64,000 nt of DNA from G963704535 sp963704535 (GCA_963704535.1 OY969916.1:1426001-1490000), one strand, 5' to 3'. Shown: positions 17,136-26,179, numbered from the stretch's first letter. Program-made: numbers and translations. The notes: a model not told the origin generated them from the sequence alone.

Positions 17136-18044
17136 TCACGCCCCGCCGCCGTCTTTCGCCGCGACCTCGAATCCGGCCAGGTGCTCCAGCGCCTTGATTA
17201 GCGCGTGGTTGCCCTCGCTCCCCAGCCCTTGGGCCTGGAGGGTGCGGTAGAGCTGGAAGATCAGCGCCGTGCCCGGCAGCGGCACGCCAAGCTGGTCGGC
17301 GGCCGCCAGCACCAGGCGGACATCCTTCTGCTGGAGGTCAATCGTAAAGCCGGGCCGCCAGTCGCGCTTGAGCACCTGCGGCCCGCGATTCGCCAGCATC
17401 CAGCTCCCGGCCGCCCCGCCCACGACCGCCGCCAGCGCCTTCTCCAGGTCGACGCCGCCGGCTTGGGCGAACAGCAGCGCCTCGGCCGCCGCCAGCATGT
17501 TGCCGACCACCAGGATCTGGTTGACCAGCTTGACCGTCTGCCCGGCGCCCTGGCCGCCGGCGTGGGTGATCGTCTTGCCCATGGCCTGGAAGACCGGCAT
17601 GGCCCGCTCGACCTGCGCGGCGTCGCCGCCGACCATGATACTGAGCGTGCCGCGCGCCGCGCCCTCGCTGCCGCCGCTGACCGGCGCGTCGAGCATCTGG
17701 ATGCCCCGCGCGTTCAACTGCTCGGCGATCACCAGCGTCGCCTGCGGGCTGATCGTGCTCATATCAATCACCAGCGCGCCGGACTGGGCGCCGTGGATCA
17801 CGCCGTTTTCGCCCAAGATCACCTGCTCGACATCCGGCGTGTCGCTGACGCAGGTGATGATCACATCGCTCTGCGCGGCGACGTCGGCTGGGCTGTCAGC
17901 GACCTTGGCGCCCTCGGCGACCAGTTCGTCCATGCGGCTGGCGGTGCGGTTCCAGACGCGCAGCTCAATGCCGGCCTTCAGGATGTTGCGGGCCATCCCA
18001 CGTCCCATGATTCCCAGCCCGATAAAGCCTACTCGCTCGCTCAT
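17136..18044 (-). CDS. NAD(P)-dependent beta-hydroxyacid dehydrogenase (3-hydroxyisobutyrate/tartronate semialdehyde reductase type)
   Basis: The 302-residue protein belongs to the 3-HIBADH family, which interconverts short beta-hydroxyacids and semialdehydes. The Rossmann motif is VGFIGLGIMGRGMARNI; the substrate-binding DAPVSGGSEGAARGTLSIM and the catalytic-lysine helix GAGQTVKLVNQILVVGNM (K of xKxxNN type) are intact, as is the C-terminal KDVRLVLAAADQLGVPLPGT. I chose ATG 18044 over 18047 because it leaves a proper gap to the AGGAGG box. It is divergent from the ThuA gene. Glyoxylate, valine or sugar-acid metabolism are all possible; the neighbours (ThuA, Gfo/Idh) favour sugar acids. Confidence 0.9.
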   Translation of the reverse strand: MSERVGFIGLGIMGRGMARNILKAGIELRVWNRTASRMDELVAEGAKVADSPADVAAQSDVIITCVSDTPDVEQVILGENGVIHGAQSGALVIDMSTISPQATLVIAEQLNARGIQMLDAPVSGGSEGAARGTLSIMVGGDAAQVERAMPVFQAMGKTITHAGGQGAGQTVKLVNQILVVGNMLAAAEALLFAQAGGVDLEKALAAVVGGAAGSWMLANRGPQVLKRDWRPGFTIDLQQKDVRLVLAAADQLGVPLPGTALIFQLYRTLQAQGLGSEGNHALIKALEHLAGFEVAAKDGGGA

Positions 18045-18069
18045 CATGCCTCCTATGGAGATTAGAAAC

Positions 18070-18182
18070 TGTTCCGTGGTTGAAGAGGTTTCTTGAGGGG
18101 CGGCCCCTCAAACTCCCCCCTTTTCAAACAGTCTCTTAGAGATTGGAGATGAGAGATTATACCAGCACTCTCATCTCTCATA
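18070..18182. repeat. Family A1 repeat plus fold-back GAGATTGGAGA microsatellite
   Basis: TTTCTTGAGGGGCGGCCCCT and CAAACTCCCCCCTTTTC form an A1 unit (18070-18135), followed by AGAGATTGGAGATGAGAGATT and its complement CTCTCATCTCTCAT. They lie between two divergent genes. Confidence 0.6.
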
Positions 18183-18251
18183 TCCGCTCTTTCCCACACT
18201 TGTGTTATGATGACGCGCGCCGGAATCCTGCCTATCGAGGAGGTCAAGATC

Positions 18252-18896
18252 ATGAAATCAGCACTCCTGGTCTGGGGTGGCTGGGAAGGACATCAGCCGA
18301 AGCAGTGCGCGGACATCTTCGCGCCCTACCTGCGGGAGCAAGGCTACGCCGTCGAGCTGGCCGACACCCTCGACGTCTACCTCGACGAGGCCCGCACGCG
18401 CGCCCAGGATCTGATCGTGCAGGTCTGGACGATGGGGACGATCACCCGCGAGCAGGAGCGCGGCCTGCTGGAAGCGGTCAAGGGCGGGGTCGGGTTCGCC
18501 GGCTGGCACGGCGGCATGGCCGACGCATTCCGCAATAACCCCGACTACCAGTTCATGGTCGGCGGGCAGTGGGTCGCGCACCCCGGCAACATCATCGACT
18601 ACCGGGTCAACATCATCGACCATGCCGACCCGATCACCGCCGACCTGCAAGACTTCGCCATGCACTCCGAGCAGTACTATATGCATGTCGATCCATCGAA
18701 TGAGATCCTGGCGACAACGACGTTCAGCGGTGAGCACGCGCCCTGGATCGAGGGCACGGTCATGCCGGTGGTCTGGAAGCGGCGCTACGGGGCCGGCAAG
18801 GTGTTTCACTGCTCCCTCGGCCACGTCGTCAGCGACTTCGATGTGCCCGAGGCGCGCACGATCGTGCGGCGGGGCATGCTGTGGGCCACCCGTTGA
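18252..18896 (+). CDS. ThuA-like domain protein
   Basis: This 214-residue protein has the class I glutamine-amidotransferase-like fold of the ThuA family. It shows MKSALLVWGGWEGHQPKQCA at the start, VGFAGWHGGMADAFRNN (the typical G-W-H-G motif), QYMVGGQWVAHPG-like residues, and YYMHVDPSNEILATT and GKVFHCSLGHVVSDFD near the end. GGAGG lies nine bases before the ATG. ThuA proteins act with Gfo/Idh-type dehydrogenases in trehalose or related sugar catabolism, and such a gene follows about 100 bp downstream. The precise reaction of ThuA proteins is not settled. Confidence 0.9.
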   Translation: MKSALLVWGGWEGHQPKQCADIFAPYLREQGYAVELADTLDVYLDEARTRAQDLIVQVWTMGTITREQERGLLEAVKGGVGFAGWHGGMADAFRNNPDYQFMVGGQWVAHPGNIIDYRVNIIDHADPITADLQDFAMHSEQYYMHVDPSNEILATTTFSGEHAPWIEGTVMPVVWKRRYGAGKVFHCSLGHVVSDFDVPEARTIVRRGMLWATR

Positions 18897-18969
18897 GGAT
18901 AGAGGATAGAAAATAGAGGACAGAAAATAGAGGATAGAGGATAGCCATCTTCTATCCTCTATCCTCTAA
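18893..18969. repeat. Fold-back GAGGATAGA / TCTATCCTC microsatellite
   Basis: GAGGATAGAGGATAGAAAAT units followed by CTTCTATCCTCTATCCTC. Related copies at 30970-31034 and 50596-50684. Confidence 0.65.
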
Positions 18970-18995
18970 CTTCAGTTCTTCAGTGAGGAAAAACC

Positions 18996-20105
18996 ATGAC
19001 CAAGCCAACCATCGGCGTCGGCATCGTCGGCTGCGGCTTTATCAGCGGGATCTACCTTGAAAATTGCGCCGCCTTCGAGATCCTCAACGTCGTCGCCTGC
19101 GCGGACCTCGATCTGGAGCGCGCCCAGGCGAAGGCCGCCCAATACGGCGTGCCGAAAGCATGCAGCGTGGAGGAGCTGCTGGCCGACCCAGCCATTGACA
19201 TCGTCGTCAACCTGACCATCCCGCGGGCGCACGCCGAGGTCGCGCTGGCCGCCGTGCGGGCCGGCAAGTCGGTCTACAACGAGAAGCCGCTGGCGGTCAC
19301 CCGCGCCGAGGCGCACCAGGTTCTGGAGGAAGCCCGCGCCGCCGGCGTGCTGGTCGGCTGCGCGCCCGACACGTTCCTCGGCGCTGGGCTCCAGACCTGT
19401 CGCAAGCTGCTCGACGAGGGCGCGATCGGCGTGCCGGTCGCCGCCACCGCCTTTATGCTCTGCCACGGCCATGAGGGCTGGCACCCCGATCCCGACTTCT
19501 ACTACCAGGCTGGCGGCGGGCCGATGTTCGACATGGGACCCTATTACCTGACCGCGCTGACATCGCTGCTGGGCGCCGTCCGGCGGGTGACCGGCTCGGC
19601 GCGGATCAGCTTCCCCGAGCGCACAATCACCAGCCAGCCGAAGCAGGGGGCCACGATCACGGTCAACACGCCGACCCACGTGGCGGGCGTGCTGGACTTC
19701 GCGAGCGGCGCGATCGGGACACTCGTGACCAGCTTCGACGTTTGGTCCGCCGAAGTACCACTGATCGAGATCTACGGCAGCCAAGGCACATTGAGCGTGC
19801 CGGACCCGAACACCTTCGGCGGGCCGGTGCACCTGCGCCGGGCCGGCGAGCGCGAGTGGAGCGAGGTCGCGCCGGCGCATGGGTACGCCCGCAACAGCCG
19901 CGGGATTGGCGTGGCCGATATGGCCTACGCGCTCCGCTCGGGCCGACCGCACCGGGCCAGCGGCGAGCTGGCCTACCACGTGCTCGACATCATGCACGCC
20001 ATCCACGACGCATCGCACGAGGGCCGGCATATCGACCTGGAAAGCGGCTGCGAACGCCCGGCGCCGCTCCCACCCAGCGTGGCCGAGTGGACGCTCGACG
20101 AGTAA
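18996..20105 (+). CDS. Gfo/Idh/MocA-family NAD(P)-dependent sugar oxidoreductase
   Basis: The 369-residue protein has the N-terminal Rossmann fold (IGVGIVGCGFISGIYLEN) and the conserved AGKSVYNEKPLAVTRAEA motif containing the E-K-P signature with the catalytic Lys. The C-terminal alpha/beta domain has the family GGGPMFDMGPYYLTALTSLL (D-x-G-x-H/Y) and ends with AYHVLDIMHAIHDASHEGR. It oxidises or reduces a cyclic sugar or inositol carbon. The adjacent ThuA gene matches known ThuA-Gfo pairs. GAGG precedes the ATG. Substrate is not readable. Confidence 0.92.
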   Translation: MTKPTIGVGIVGCGFISGIYLENCAAFEILNVVACADLDLERAQAKAAQYGVPKACSVEELLADPAIDIVVNLTIPRAHAEVALAAVRAGKSVYNEKPLAVTRAEAHQVLEEARAAGVLVGCAPDTFLGAGLQTCRKLLDEGAIGVPVAATAFMLCHGHEGWHPDPDFYYQAGGGPMFDMGPYYLTALTSLLGAVRRVTGSARISFPERTITSQPKQGATITVNTPTHVAGVLDFASGAIGTLVTSFDVWSAEVPLIEIYGSQGTLSVPDPNTFGGPVHLRRAGEREWSEVAPAHGYARNSRGIGVADMAYALRSGRPHRASGELAYHVLDIMHAIHDASHEGRHIDLESGCERPAPLPPSVAEWTLDE

Positions 20106-20201
20106 AACAAGGTTCTTTGAAGCTTTAAATTTATTAGTGGTCAGTTGTCCGTCGCGGTGCAACGGACAACTGACCACTGACAACTGACCTCTTCTAAAAA
20201 T
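20106..20201. repeat. Half A2 repeat and fold-back CAGTTGTCC hairpin
   Basis: ACAAGGTTCTTTGAAGCTTT is a left end of the A2 family with no right end. It is followed by GTGGTCAGTTGTCCG and its complement CGGACAACTGACCAC, a strong terminator-like hairpin between convergent genes. Confidence 0.6.
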
Positions 20202-22515
20202 TCAACGCCCCGGCTCGACCAGCCAGCGCTCGGGCTCCCCGAGCGCATCGTCATCGGCGTGGTGGAGCGGCAGCGTCACGTAGAAGGTCGTCCCCTGGCT
20301 CTTGAGGCTCTCGGCCCAGATCTCGCCGCCGTGCCGAGCCACAAACTCGCGGCTCAGATAGAGCCCCAAGCCGAGCCCTTCACCGCGGCGCTCGCGGCCA
20401 CGCGCGTAGCGTTTGAATAGCCGCGCGAACTGCTCGTCGGAGATGCCGGAGCCCTGGTCGTGGATGGCGATCACCGCGATCCGATCGTGGGCTACCGGGG
20501 CGTCTTCGGAAGCTGGCCCCGACCGCAGCGCCACGTAGGCCGGATGGCGCGAACACAGCTCCTCGGCGCACATGATCGAAAGGCTGACCGAGACGGTGGT
20601 GGCCGGCGGGCTGTAGCGGATCGCATTGCCGACCAGGTTAGTCATCACCTGCCGGATGCGCAGCGGATCGCATGTCACCTGCAACTCGGGCACATCGCGT
20701 TCCATCACCAGTTCGCGGTCGCCAGCGGCCGGCCGCTGCTGCTCCAGCACCTGCTGGGCCAGCGTCACCAGGTTCACCGACTGGGTCTGCAAATTGAACT
20801 GGCCAGCGTCGAGCCGCGAGACGTCGAGCAGATTATCGACCATGAGCAGCATATGCGTGACCTGCTGGGCCAGGATCGTCAGGCCGCGCAGTTCGGACAA
20901 ATCCTCCTCGCCGCGCTGCTGCTCACGCCGCACCAGCAGATCGGCATAGCCACGCACGGCGGCGAGCGGGCTACGCAGCTCATGGGCAGCCACGGCTAGG
21001 AAGTCGTCTTTAGCGCGCTCGAGCTTCTGGCTCGAGGTCACGTCGCGGAAGATTACCACCGCCCCCTCGACATTGTCGTCGTCGCCGTAGACCGGCGCGC
21101 CGCTGAAGCTCATCACCGTATCGATGCCGCTGGCGCCCCGGAGCAGCACCCGGTAGTCGTGGAACACCTCGGAGAGCGCCCGTGCGAGCGGCAGCCGCTC
21201 AACCGGCAGCGCCTCGCCCTCCAGATCGCGGATGGCATAAAAATCGGGCATCTCGCTGAGCGGCTGCTGGTACGGGATGCTTTCGATCGACAGCAGATCC
21301 CGCGCCGTCTCGTTGGCCAGGATGAGATGCCCCTGCCCGTCGCACAGCGCCACTCCTTCGGCGATGCTATTGATCACGGCGGCCAGCTTGCGCCGCTCGA
21401 TCTGGCTATCCTGGTACAGGATGACATTGGCGATCGCGAAGCCGATCAGGCTGCCCATCATCATGAGCGCCTGTACATCCACGCGCTCGTGGAGCAACGA
21501 CTCGCCGTACAGGCTCAAGAACTCCGACGACGGTGCCGCCGGCGAGGAGCGGCAGGTACACGCAGCTATTCAGCTCGGCATCGATCAGCAGCTCCTCGCC
21601 GCTCTCAGCGATCAGCGGGCGGCGGATGGGCTGCCCATAGCGGATCGCCTCTTCGCAGGGCGCGTCGGCGACCGCGACGTTCTGCATGTAGTCCACAAAG
21701 GCCGGCGGCAGGCCGCGATACGCGCCGACGATCAACTGCGCGCGGGCCGGATCGAGCAGCATCAGCGCCCCGGCGGAGGTGTTGACCACGTTGAGGATGA
21801 CGTCGAGCACATTGCTCATCAGCTCGTTGAGGTCGGCGGCCGTGGTGACGACCGTGCCGATCGCGCCGAACGCCTCCAGCCGGCGCTTCTGCGCCTGCAT
21901 CTGCGCGTGAAGCTGGGCACTACAAATCGCGCCGGCGGCGAGATTGACAAACGTCTGCAAGACTTGGAGGTCGGGCCGGCGGATCGCGGGCCGGTCGCCC
22001 AAGTTCATCAGCTCAAGCACGCCGATGACATCGCTGCCGATGCGCAGCGGCAGCGCGACGGCGGTCTGCTCGCGGGGCAGCCGGTCGAGCAACTGGCGCA
22101 TATCGACTTGGTTGCGCTGGCTTACATGGCCGGCCATCTCGCGGTAGCGGCTACGCGAGTCGATCAGGACCGGGTCGCCGTTCTGGAAAACCGTGCCGGG
22201 TAGGCCCTCGCCAAGCCGCAGCCGCAGCCGCAGCAGCAACTCACGCGGGGGGCCAAACTCCATGCCGTGTAACGATACCACGCGAAGCGTGCTCTGCTGC
22301 GGTTCATAGAGCCAGAGCATACCGGCCTGCACCGATGGCACAACCTCGACCACCCGGCGAGCCAGGCTCTCCAGGAGTTCATCCGGGTTGAGCACCGAAA
22401 CAAGGTAGGTGGAAAGATTGAGCAGGTTGTTGAGGACCTGGCTGCGCTGCTCGGCATCATCGGCAACCGGATGCTCAACGACATCATTTGTCTGCTGTGG
22501 CGTTTCGATACTCAT
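20202..22515 (-). CDS. Two-GAF, PAS-domain sensor histidine kinase, one frameshift
   Basis: Rebuilt length is about 770 residues with no TM helix. GAF 1 (~40-205, LLNLSTYLVSVLNPDEL onward), GAF 2 (~220-385), a PAS domain (AVINSIAEGVALCDGQGHL to GAVVIFRDVTSSQKLE), a HisKA domain with AVAAHELRSPLAAVRGYADL, and a HATPase domain with RIRQVMTNLVGNAIRYS, IHDQGSGIS and GEGLGLGLYLSREFV. The frame breaks at 21519-21524, where GAACTC replaces GACTC; correction gives GGTVVGVLSLYGESLL and joins GAF 2. It should sense a soluble cue and act through a response regulator that is not nearby. A TATAAT box lies upstream. Confidence 0.9.
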
Positions 22516-22586
22516 ATGGTTGGCACCCGGAAGTACAGGTTGGAGACGTCAAGCGAACGTTCGACCGGCGAAGATATTGCCGCCTG

Positions 22587-22615
22587 ATTATAGCACGGAG
22601 CAGGCACTCGTGAAA
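22587..22615 (-). promoter_or_regulatory. Putative promoter of the GAF-PAS kinase
   Basis: On the minus strand TATAAT (22587-22592) lies 17 bp downstream of TTTCAC (22610-22615), about 70 bp before the kinase ATG. The -10 is perfect; the -35 is weak. Confidence 0.4.
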
Positions 22616-22692
22616 GCGCATTTACAATGTACGATTGCCGGTACGAATAGCGGCATAGGAAAACGGGGCAGCCTGCGCTGACCCCGTTCCCC

Positions 22693-22792
22693 TAGAGACT
22701 GTTTGAAAGGGGGAGTTTGAGGGGGCAGCCCCCTCAAACTCCCTTTTTCCCGGAACTGTAAAGCACCGAAGAACCTTGTCTTAGACGTTCAA
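22693..22792. repeat. Hybrid family A1/A2 repeat
   Basis: GAGACTGTTTGAAAGGGGGAG with TTTGAGGGGGCAGCCCCCTC has an A1 left half, while CTTTTTCCCGGAACTGTAAA and AAGAACCTTGTCTTA form an inverted A2 end. The mixture suggests recombination between repeat types. Confidence 0.6.
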
Positions 22793-22810
22793 TGTATCAT
22801 CGGCAGACGA

Positions 22811-23914
22811 CTACACAAGCGCCTTCTCAGTCTCGCGGTCGAAGGCGTGCATCTTGCCCATGTCGATCACCACATCGAGCGGCTGGCCAACGCGGGCGTT
22901 GGTGCGCGGATCGAGCCGGCCGACCATCTCCTTGCCGCCCTGCTCGACGAAGGCGAACACCTCGCTCCCAAGCGGCTCGGTGACAGTGACGTTCGCTGTT
23001 ATCCTGGCCGCCTCGTCGACGCCGCGCGGCACGAAATGGGCATCGTGGATATCCTCGGGGCGGATGCCGAAGTAGATCTGCTTGCCCATGTGGCCGGCGA
23101 GGTACTCGATCTTCTGGGAGGGCACAGGCAATTGGAACGCCCCCAAATCGACGATTGCGCTGCCGTCACCGCGGTCCAGCTTGGCCTCGAAGAAGTTCAT
23201 CGCCGGCGAGCCGATGAACCCGGCCACGAACATGTTCGAGGGATGGTCGTAGAGCGTCTGCGGCGTGTCGAGCTGCTGGAGGATGCCATCCTTCATCACG
23301 GCGATGCGGGTGCCCATGGTCATCGCCTCGATCTGGTCGTGCGTGACGTAGATAAAGGTGGTCTTGAGGCGCTGGTGGAGCTTGGAGATCTCCGAGCGCG
23401 TCTGGACGCGCAGCTTGGCGTCGAGGTTGGAGAGCGGCTCGTCCATCAAGAACACGGCTGGGTTGCGAACGATCGCGCGCCCAAGCGCCACGCGCTGGCG
23501 CTGGCCGCCGGAGAGCGCCTTGGGCTTGCGGTCGAGCAAGTGGCCGATGCTGAGCATCTCGGCCGCTTCCTTGACGCGCTGGTCGATCTCGGTCTTGGGG
23601 GTCTTGCGCAGCTTGAGGCCGAAGGCCATGTTGTCGTAGACCGACATGTGCGGGTAGAGCGCGTAGCTCTGGAACACCATCGCGATGTCGCGGTCCTTGG
23701 GCGGCACATCGTTGACGACCCGATCGCCGATGTAGATATTGCCCTCGGTGATCTCCTCCAGGCCGGCCAGGCAACGCAGCGCGGTGGTCTTGCCGCAGCC
23801 GGACGGGCCGACCAGCACCAGGAACTCCTGATCGTTGATGTCGATGTCGAGGTCCTTGAGTACCGACACTTCACCGAAGCGCTTCCAGACATGGTCGAAC
23901 TTGATGCTTGCCAT
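22811..23914 (-). CDS. Carbohydrate ABC transporter ATP-binding protein (UgpC/MsmX/MalK type)
   Basis: This 367-residue ATPase energises CUT1-family sugar importers. It has Walker A (LVGPSGCGKTTALRCLAG), the Q loop (DIAMVFQSYALYPHMSVYDN), the LSGGQRQRVALGRAIVR signature, Walker B (VFLMDEPLSNLDAKLR) and the switch His (FIYVTHDQIEAMTMG). A C-terminal TOBE/MalK regulatory domain follows (IYFGIRPEDIHDAH, VTEPLGSEVFAFV). AAGGAG precedes ATG 23914. No permease genes are adjacent; such orphan ATPases usually serve several sugar importers. The neighbouring LacI regulator may control it. Confidence 0.93.
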   Translation of the reverse strand: MASIKFDHVWKRFGEVSVLKDLDIDINDQEFLVLVGPSGCGKTTALRCLAGLEEITEGNIYIGDRVVNDVPPKDRDIAMVFQSYALYPHMSVYDNMAFGLKLRKTPKTEIDQRVKEAAEMLSIGHLLDRKPKALSGGQRQRVALGRAIVRNPAVFLMDEPLSNLDAKLRVQTRSEISKLHQRLKTTFIYVTHDQIEAMTMGTRIAVMKDGILQQLDTPQTLYDHPSNMFVAGFIGSPAMNFFEAKLDRGDGSAIVDLGAFQLPVPSQKIEYLAGHMGKQIYFGIRPEDIHDAHFVPRGVDEAARITANVTVTEPLGSEVFAFVEQGGKEMVGRLDPRTNARVGQPLDVVIDMGKMHAFDRETEKALV

Positions 23915-23949
23915 TTTCTGCTCCTTCGCACAGTACAGGCCACAGGGTA

Positions 23950-24003
23950 CCGGGTGACAAGGTGACAAGGTGACAAGGTGACAAGGTGACAAGGTGACAC
24001 AGA
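23950..24003. repeat. One-arm GTGACAAG tandem repeat
   Basis: Seven or so GGTGACAA units in tandem between the ATPase gene and the LacI gene, with no complementary arm. Confidence 0.65.
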
Positions 24004-24036
24004 GCAGGTTTATCTCTTCTTCACCCCTTCACCCCC

Positions 24037-25056
24037 TCATCTTGTCAGGGGCGGGCCAGTCGAACGGCGGACGACCAGGCGCGCGCTGAGTGTGACGCTC
24101 CTGGGCGGCCTAACGCGATTCTCGACGGTGGCGATCAGCAGCCCAGCCAGTTGCTCGCCGACAGCGCGGCGCGGCTGGCGCAGCGTGGTCAGCGGCGGGT
24201 GGGCGTGGGCGGCCAGCGGCACATCGTCAAAGCCGACCAGCGAGACATCGCGACCGACCTCCAGGCCGGCGTCATAGAGCGCGTGCATGGCCCCAAAAGC
24301 CAGCTCGTCGCTACATGCTAGAACGGCGCTGGGCGGCTGCGGGGCGCTGAGAAGCTCTTCAAGCGCCTGGTAGCCGTCTTGCTCGCTCCGACCGGCCTCG
24401 ACGATCAGCGACGGATCGAGCGGGATGCCGGCGGCGACGAGCGCGTCGGCGTAGCCAAGGTAGCGTGGCTCGCTCTCGGCCAGGTCCGACGGAAGCTGAA
24501 CCAGGCCAATCCGCCGGTGGCCCAGGCCAAGCAGGTGCCTGGCGGCGCTCGTCGCGGCGGCGCGACCGTCGACGGCGACAAACGGGCTGGGGCAGCCGGT
24601 GGGCGCCGGCCCCGCGCAGACGTGCGGGACGCCGGCCTCACTGAGCGCGCGGGCGCGCGGATCGTCGACCTGCATATCCAGCAAAAGCAGCCCATCGACC
24701 CGACCGGTACGGGCCAGGCTCAGACACATTTCGGCCTCGGTCTCCTTGGAGCCGACAGCGGCCAGCAACAGGTAGTAACCGCAGGACGCGACCGCGTCGG
24801 AAAGGCCGGCGAGCACCTCGGCGAGCGCCGGATCGGCCAGGCGACCGGGCTGCGCCGGAAGCGTCAGCCCGATCGTGTAGCTGCGGCCGCGCATGCTGCG
24901 CGCGGCGTGGCTCGGCTGGTAGTTCAGCTTGGCTACCGCATCCAGCACGCGCCGCCGCGTGGCCTCAGTCACTGTCCCAGTGCCATTGAGCACATAGGAA
25001 ACTGTCGCGGTCGAGACTGCGGCGAGCTGGGCTACCTGTTTAATCGTCGCCGACAT
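24037..25056 (-). CDS. LacI-family transcriptional regulator
   Basis: The 339-residue protein has an N-terminal LacI helix-turn-helix (TIKQVAQLAAVSTATVSYVL, hinge helix HAARSMRG) and a periplasmic-binding-protein-like effector domain (YTIGLTLPAQPGRLADPALA, GLLLLDMQVDDPRARALSEA, AVLACSDELAFGAMHALYDA, SLVGFDDVPLAAHAHPPLT). It ends LSARLVVRRST. Such proteins repress sugar uptake and catabolism genes and release on binding a sugar. The co-oriented UgpC/MsmX-type ATPase downstream is a natural target. ATG 25056 is the family-typical start; its ribosome site is weak. Confidence 0.92.
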   Translation of the reverse strand: MSATIKQVAQLAAVSTATVSYVLNGTGTVTEATRRRVLDAVAKLNYQPSHAARSMRGRSYTIGLTLPAQPGRLADPALAEVLAGLSDAVASCGYYLLLAAVGSKETEAEMCLSLARTGRVDGLLLLDMQVDDPRARALSEAGVPHVCAGPAPTGCPSPFVAVDGRAAATSAARHLLGLGHRRIGLVQLPSDLAESEPRYLGYADALVAAGIPLDPSLIVEAGRSEQDGYQALEELLSAPQPPSAVLACSDELAFGAMHALYDAGLEVGRDVSLVGFDDVPLAAHAHPPLTTLRQPRRAVGEQLAGLLIATVENRVRPPRSVTLSARLVVRRSTGPPLTR

Positions 25057-25067
25057 AGGCCGCCCTA

Positions 25068-25318
25068 ATTTGGAAAAGGAGGAGTTTGAGGGGCCGCCCC
25101 TCAAGAATCCACTTCCTACCACCTAAAGACTGTTTGAAATAGGGGGAGTTTGAGGGGCCGCCCCTCAAGAATCCACTTCCTACCACCTAAAGACTGTTTG
25201 AAAAGGGGGAGTTTGAGGGGCTGCCCCCTCAAGAACCCCTTCCTACCACCTAAAGACTGTTTGAAAAGGGGGAGTTTGAGGGGGCTGCCCCCTCAAGAAC
25301 CCCCTTTCCACCACGGAC
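25068..25318. repeat. Tandem array of four family A1 palindromic units
   Basis: Four copies of a 63-64 bp unit (GGAGTTTGAGGGGC.GCCCCTC, AAGAATCCACTTCCTACCAC, CTAAAGACTGTTTGAA). The first two are near identical; the fourth has the longer GGGGGCTGCCCCC core. It occupies the whole upstream side of the LacI gene. Confidence 0.85.
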
Positions 25319-25393
25319 TAAGCAGTGAAACGATTAAGCGCTGAAACGATTAAGCGCAGTATATCAGCGAGGCGCCAATTTGTCAATCTTGTC

Positions 25394-25422
25394 TTTACAA
25401 ATTAGCATCTATCGCGTATAAT
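25394..25422 (+). promoter_or_regulatory. Strong sigma70-type promoter for the greA leader
   Basis: TTTACA (25394-25399) and a perfect TATAAT (25417-25422) with a 17-bp spacer, in an AT-rich patch. This is the best promoter match in the window. It starts transcription about 160 bp before greA. Confidence 0.75.
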
Positions 25423-25464
25423 GCCTGGTGCGTTAACGGTGTCAGTTCGTCATCGGAGACGCCC

Positions 25465-25512
25465 ATGGCTAGTTGGTCAGGACTGAGAGGCACACTCTCA
25501 GTTCTTTTTTAG
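25465..25512 (+). CDS. Possible 15-residue leader peptide in the greA leader
   Basis: An ATG with GGAGA seven bases upstream opens MASWSGLRGTLSVLF and stops at TAG just after the terminator T-tract. The coding stretch runs straight through the terminator hairpin, so a ribosome here would disrupt it. Size and place fit an attenuation peptide, but there is no run of one regulatory amino acid, and chance is possible. Confidence 0.3.
   Translation: MASWSGLRGTLSVLF
25482..25510 (+). terminator. Intrinsic terminator inside the greA leader
   Basis: ACTGAGAG-GCACA-CTCTCAGT is a perfect 8-bp stem followed by TCTTTTTT. It lies about 60 nt after the predicted transcription start and 80 nt before the greA ATG, so most transcripts would end as a ~75-nt RNA unless read-through occurs. 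Confidence 0.8.
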
Positions 25513-25589
25513 GCTCAATCGCAGGATCGCGTCCCACCCCTCCCCCGGCCACGTGTCCTGCGGATGCGAGCATGTTAGAAGGCAAAACG

Positions 25590-26063
25590 ATGAACGAGAA
25601 ACCCGCCTACCTTACCCGTGACGGCCGCGCAAAGCTTGAAGCCGAACTGGAAGAACTGGTGACGACCGGCCGCAAACAGGTCGCCGAACGGATCGGCGCC
25701 GCCAAAGAACTGGGCGATATCTCGGAAAGCGGCGAGTACGAGGATGCCAAAAATAGTCAGGCGCATCTGGAAGGACGTATCCGCGAGATCAAGAGCATCC
25801 TTTCACGGGCCCAGATCATCGACGAGGAAAACGGCCACGGCAACGAGGTTCGCGTCGGTTCGAAAGTAACCGTCCGGATCGACGGCGAGGATGAGGACGA
25901 GACCTGGACCATCGTCGGCAGTGCCGAGGCCAAGCCTCGCGATGGTAAGATCTCGAACGAGTTACCGATCGGCGCGGCCCTCCTGGGCAAACGCCTGCGC
26001 CAGAAGGTCACCGTCCAGACTCCCTCCGGCGTGATGAAGCTAACTGTCGTCAAAATCCAGTAA
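25590..26063 (+). CDS. greA: Transcription elongation factor GreA
   Basis: GreA rescues backtracked RNA polymerase by stimulating transcript cleavage. The 157-residue protein has the N-terminal coiled coil with AYLTRDGRAKLEAELEELV and the acidic tip ELGDISESGEYEDAKN (D and E coordinate Mg2+ in the polymerase channel). The C-terminal FKBP-like domain has VRVGSKVTV, TWTIVGSAEA and ISNELPIGAALLGKR. ATG 25590 has AGAAGG seven bases upstream; ATG 25572 is an in-frame alternative. The gene is preceded by its own promoter and a terminator-bearing leader, and a family A2 repeat begins directly after the stop. Confidence 0.96.
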   Translation: MNEKPAYLTRDGRAKLEAELEELVTTGRKQVAERIGAAKELGDISESGEYEDAKNSQAHLEGRIREIKSILSRAQIIDEENGHGNEVRVGSKVTVRIDGEDEDETWTIVGSAEAKPRDGKISNELPIGAALLGKRLRQKVTVQTPSGVMKLTVVKIQ

Positions 26064-26179
26064 GACCGGGTTCTTTGGCGCTTTACAGTTCCTGGGAAAA
26101 AGGGGGTTTGAGGGGGCAGCCCCCTCAGTCTCCCCCCACCCACATTGCAAAGTGAAAAGCTGCCTTGCGAAACCTTGTC
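26064..26179. repeat. Family A2 MITE-like repeat
   Basis: It starts at the greA stop (GACCGGGTTCTTTGG) and ends CGAAACCTTGTC, with the TTTGAGGGGGCAGCCCCCTC core. It may serve as the greA terminator. Confidence 0.7.

Noticed and set aside
25068..25318. Tandem repeat array considered as a CRISPR array
   Set aside because: There are no unique spacers: the whole 63-64 bp unit repeats, with a GC-rich palindrome in each. No cas gene is near. The same holds for 51187-51406.
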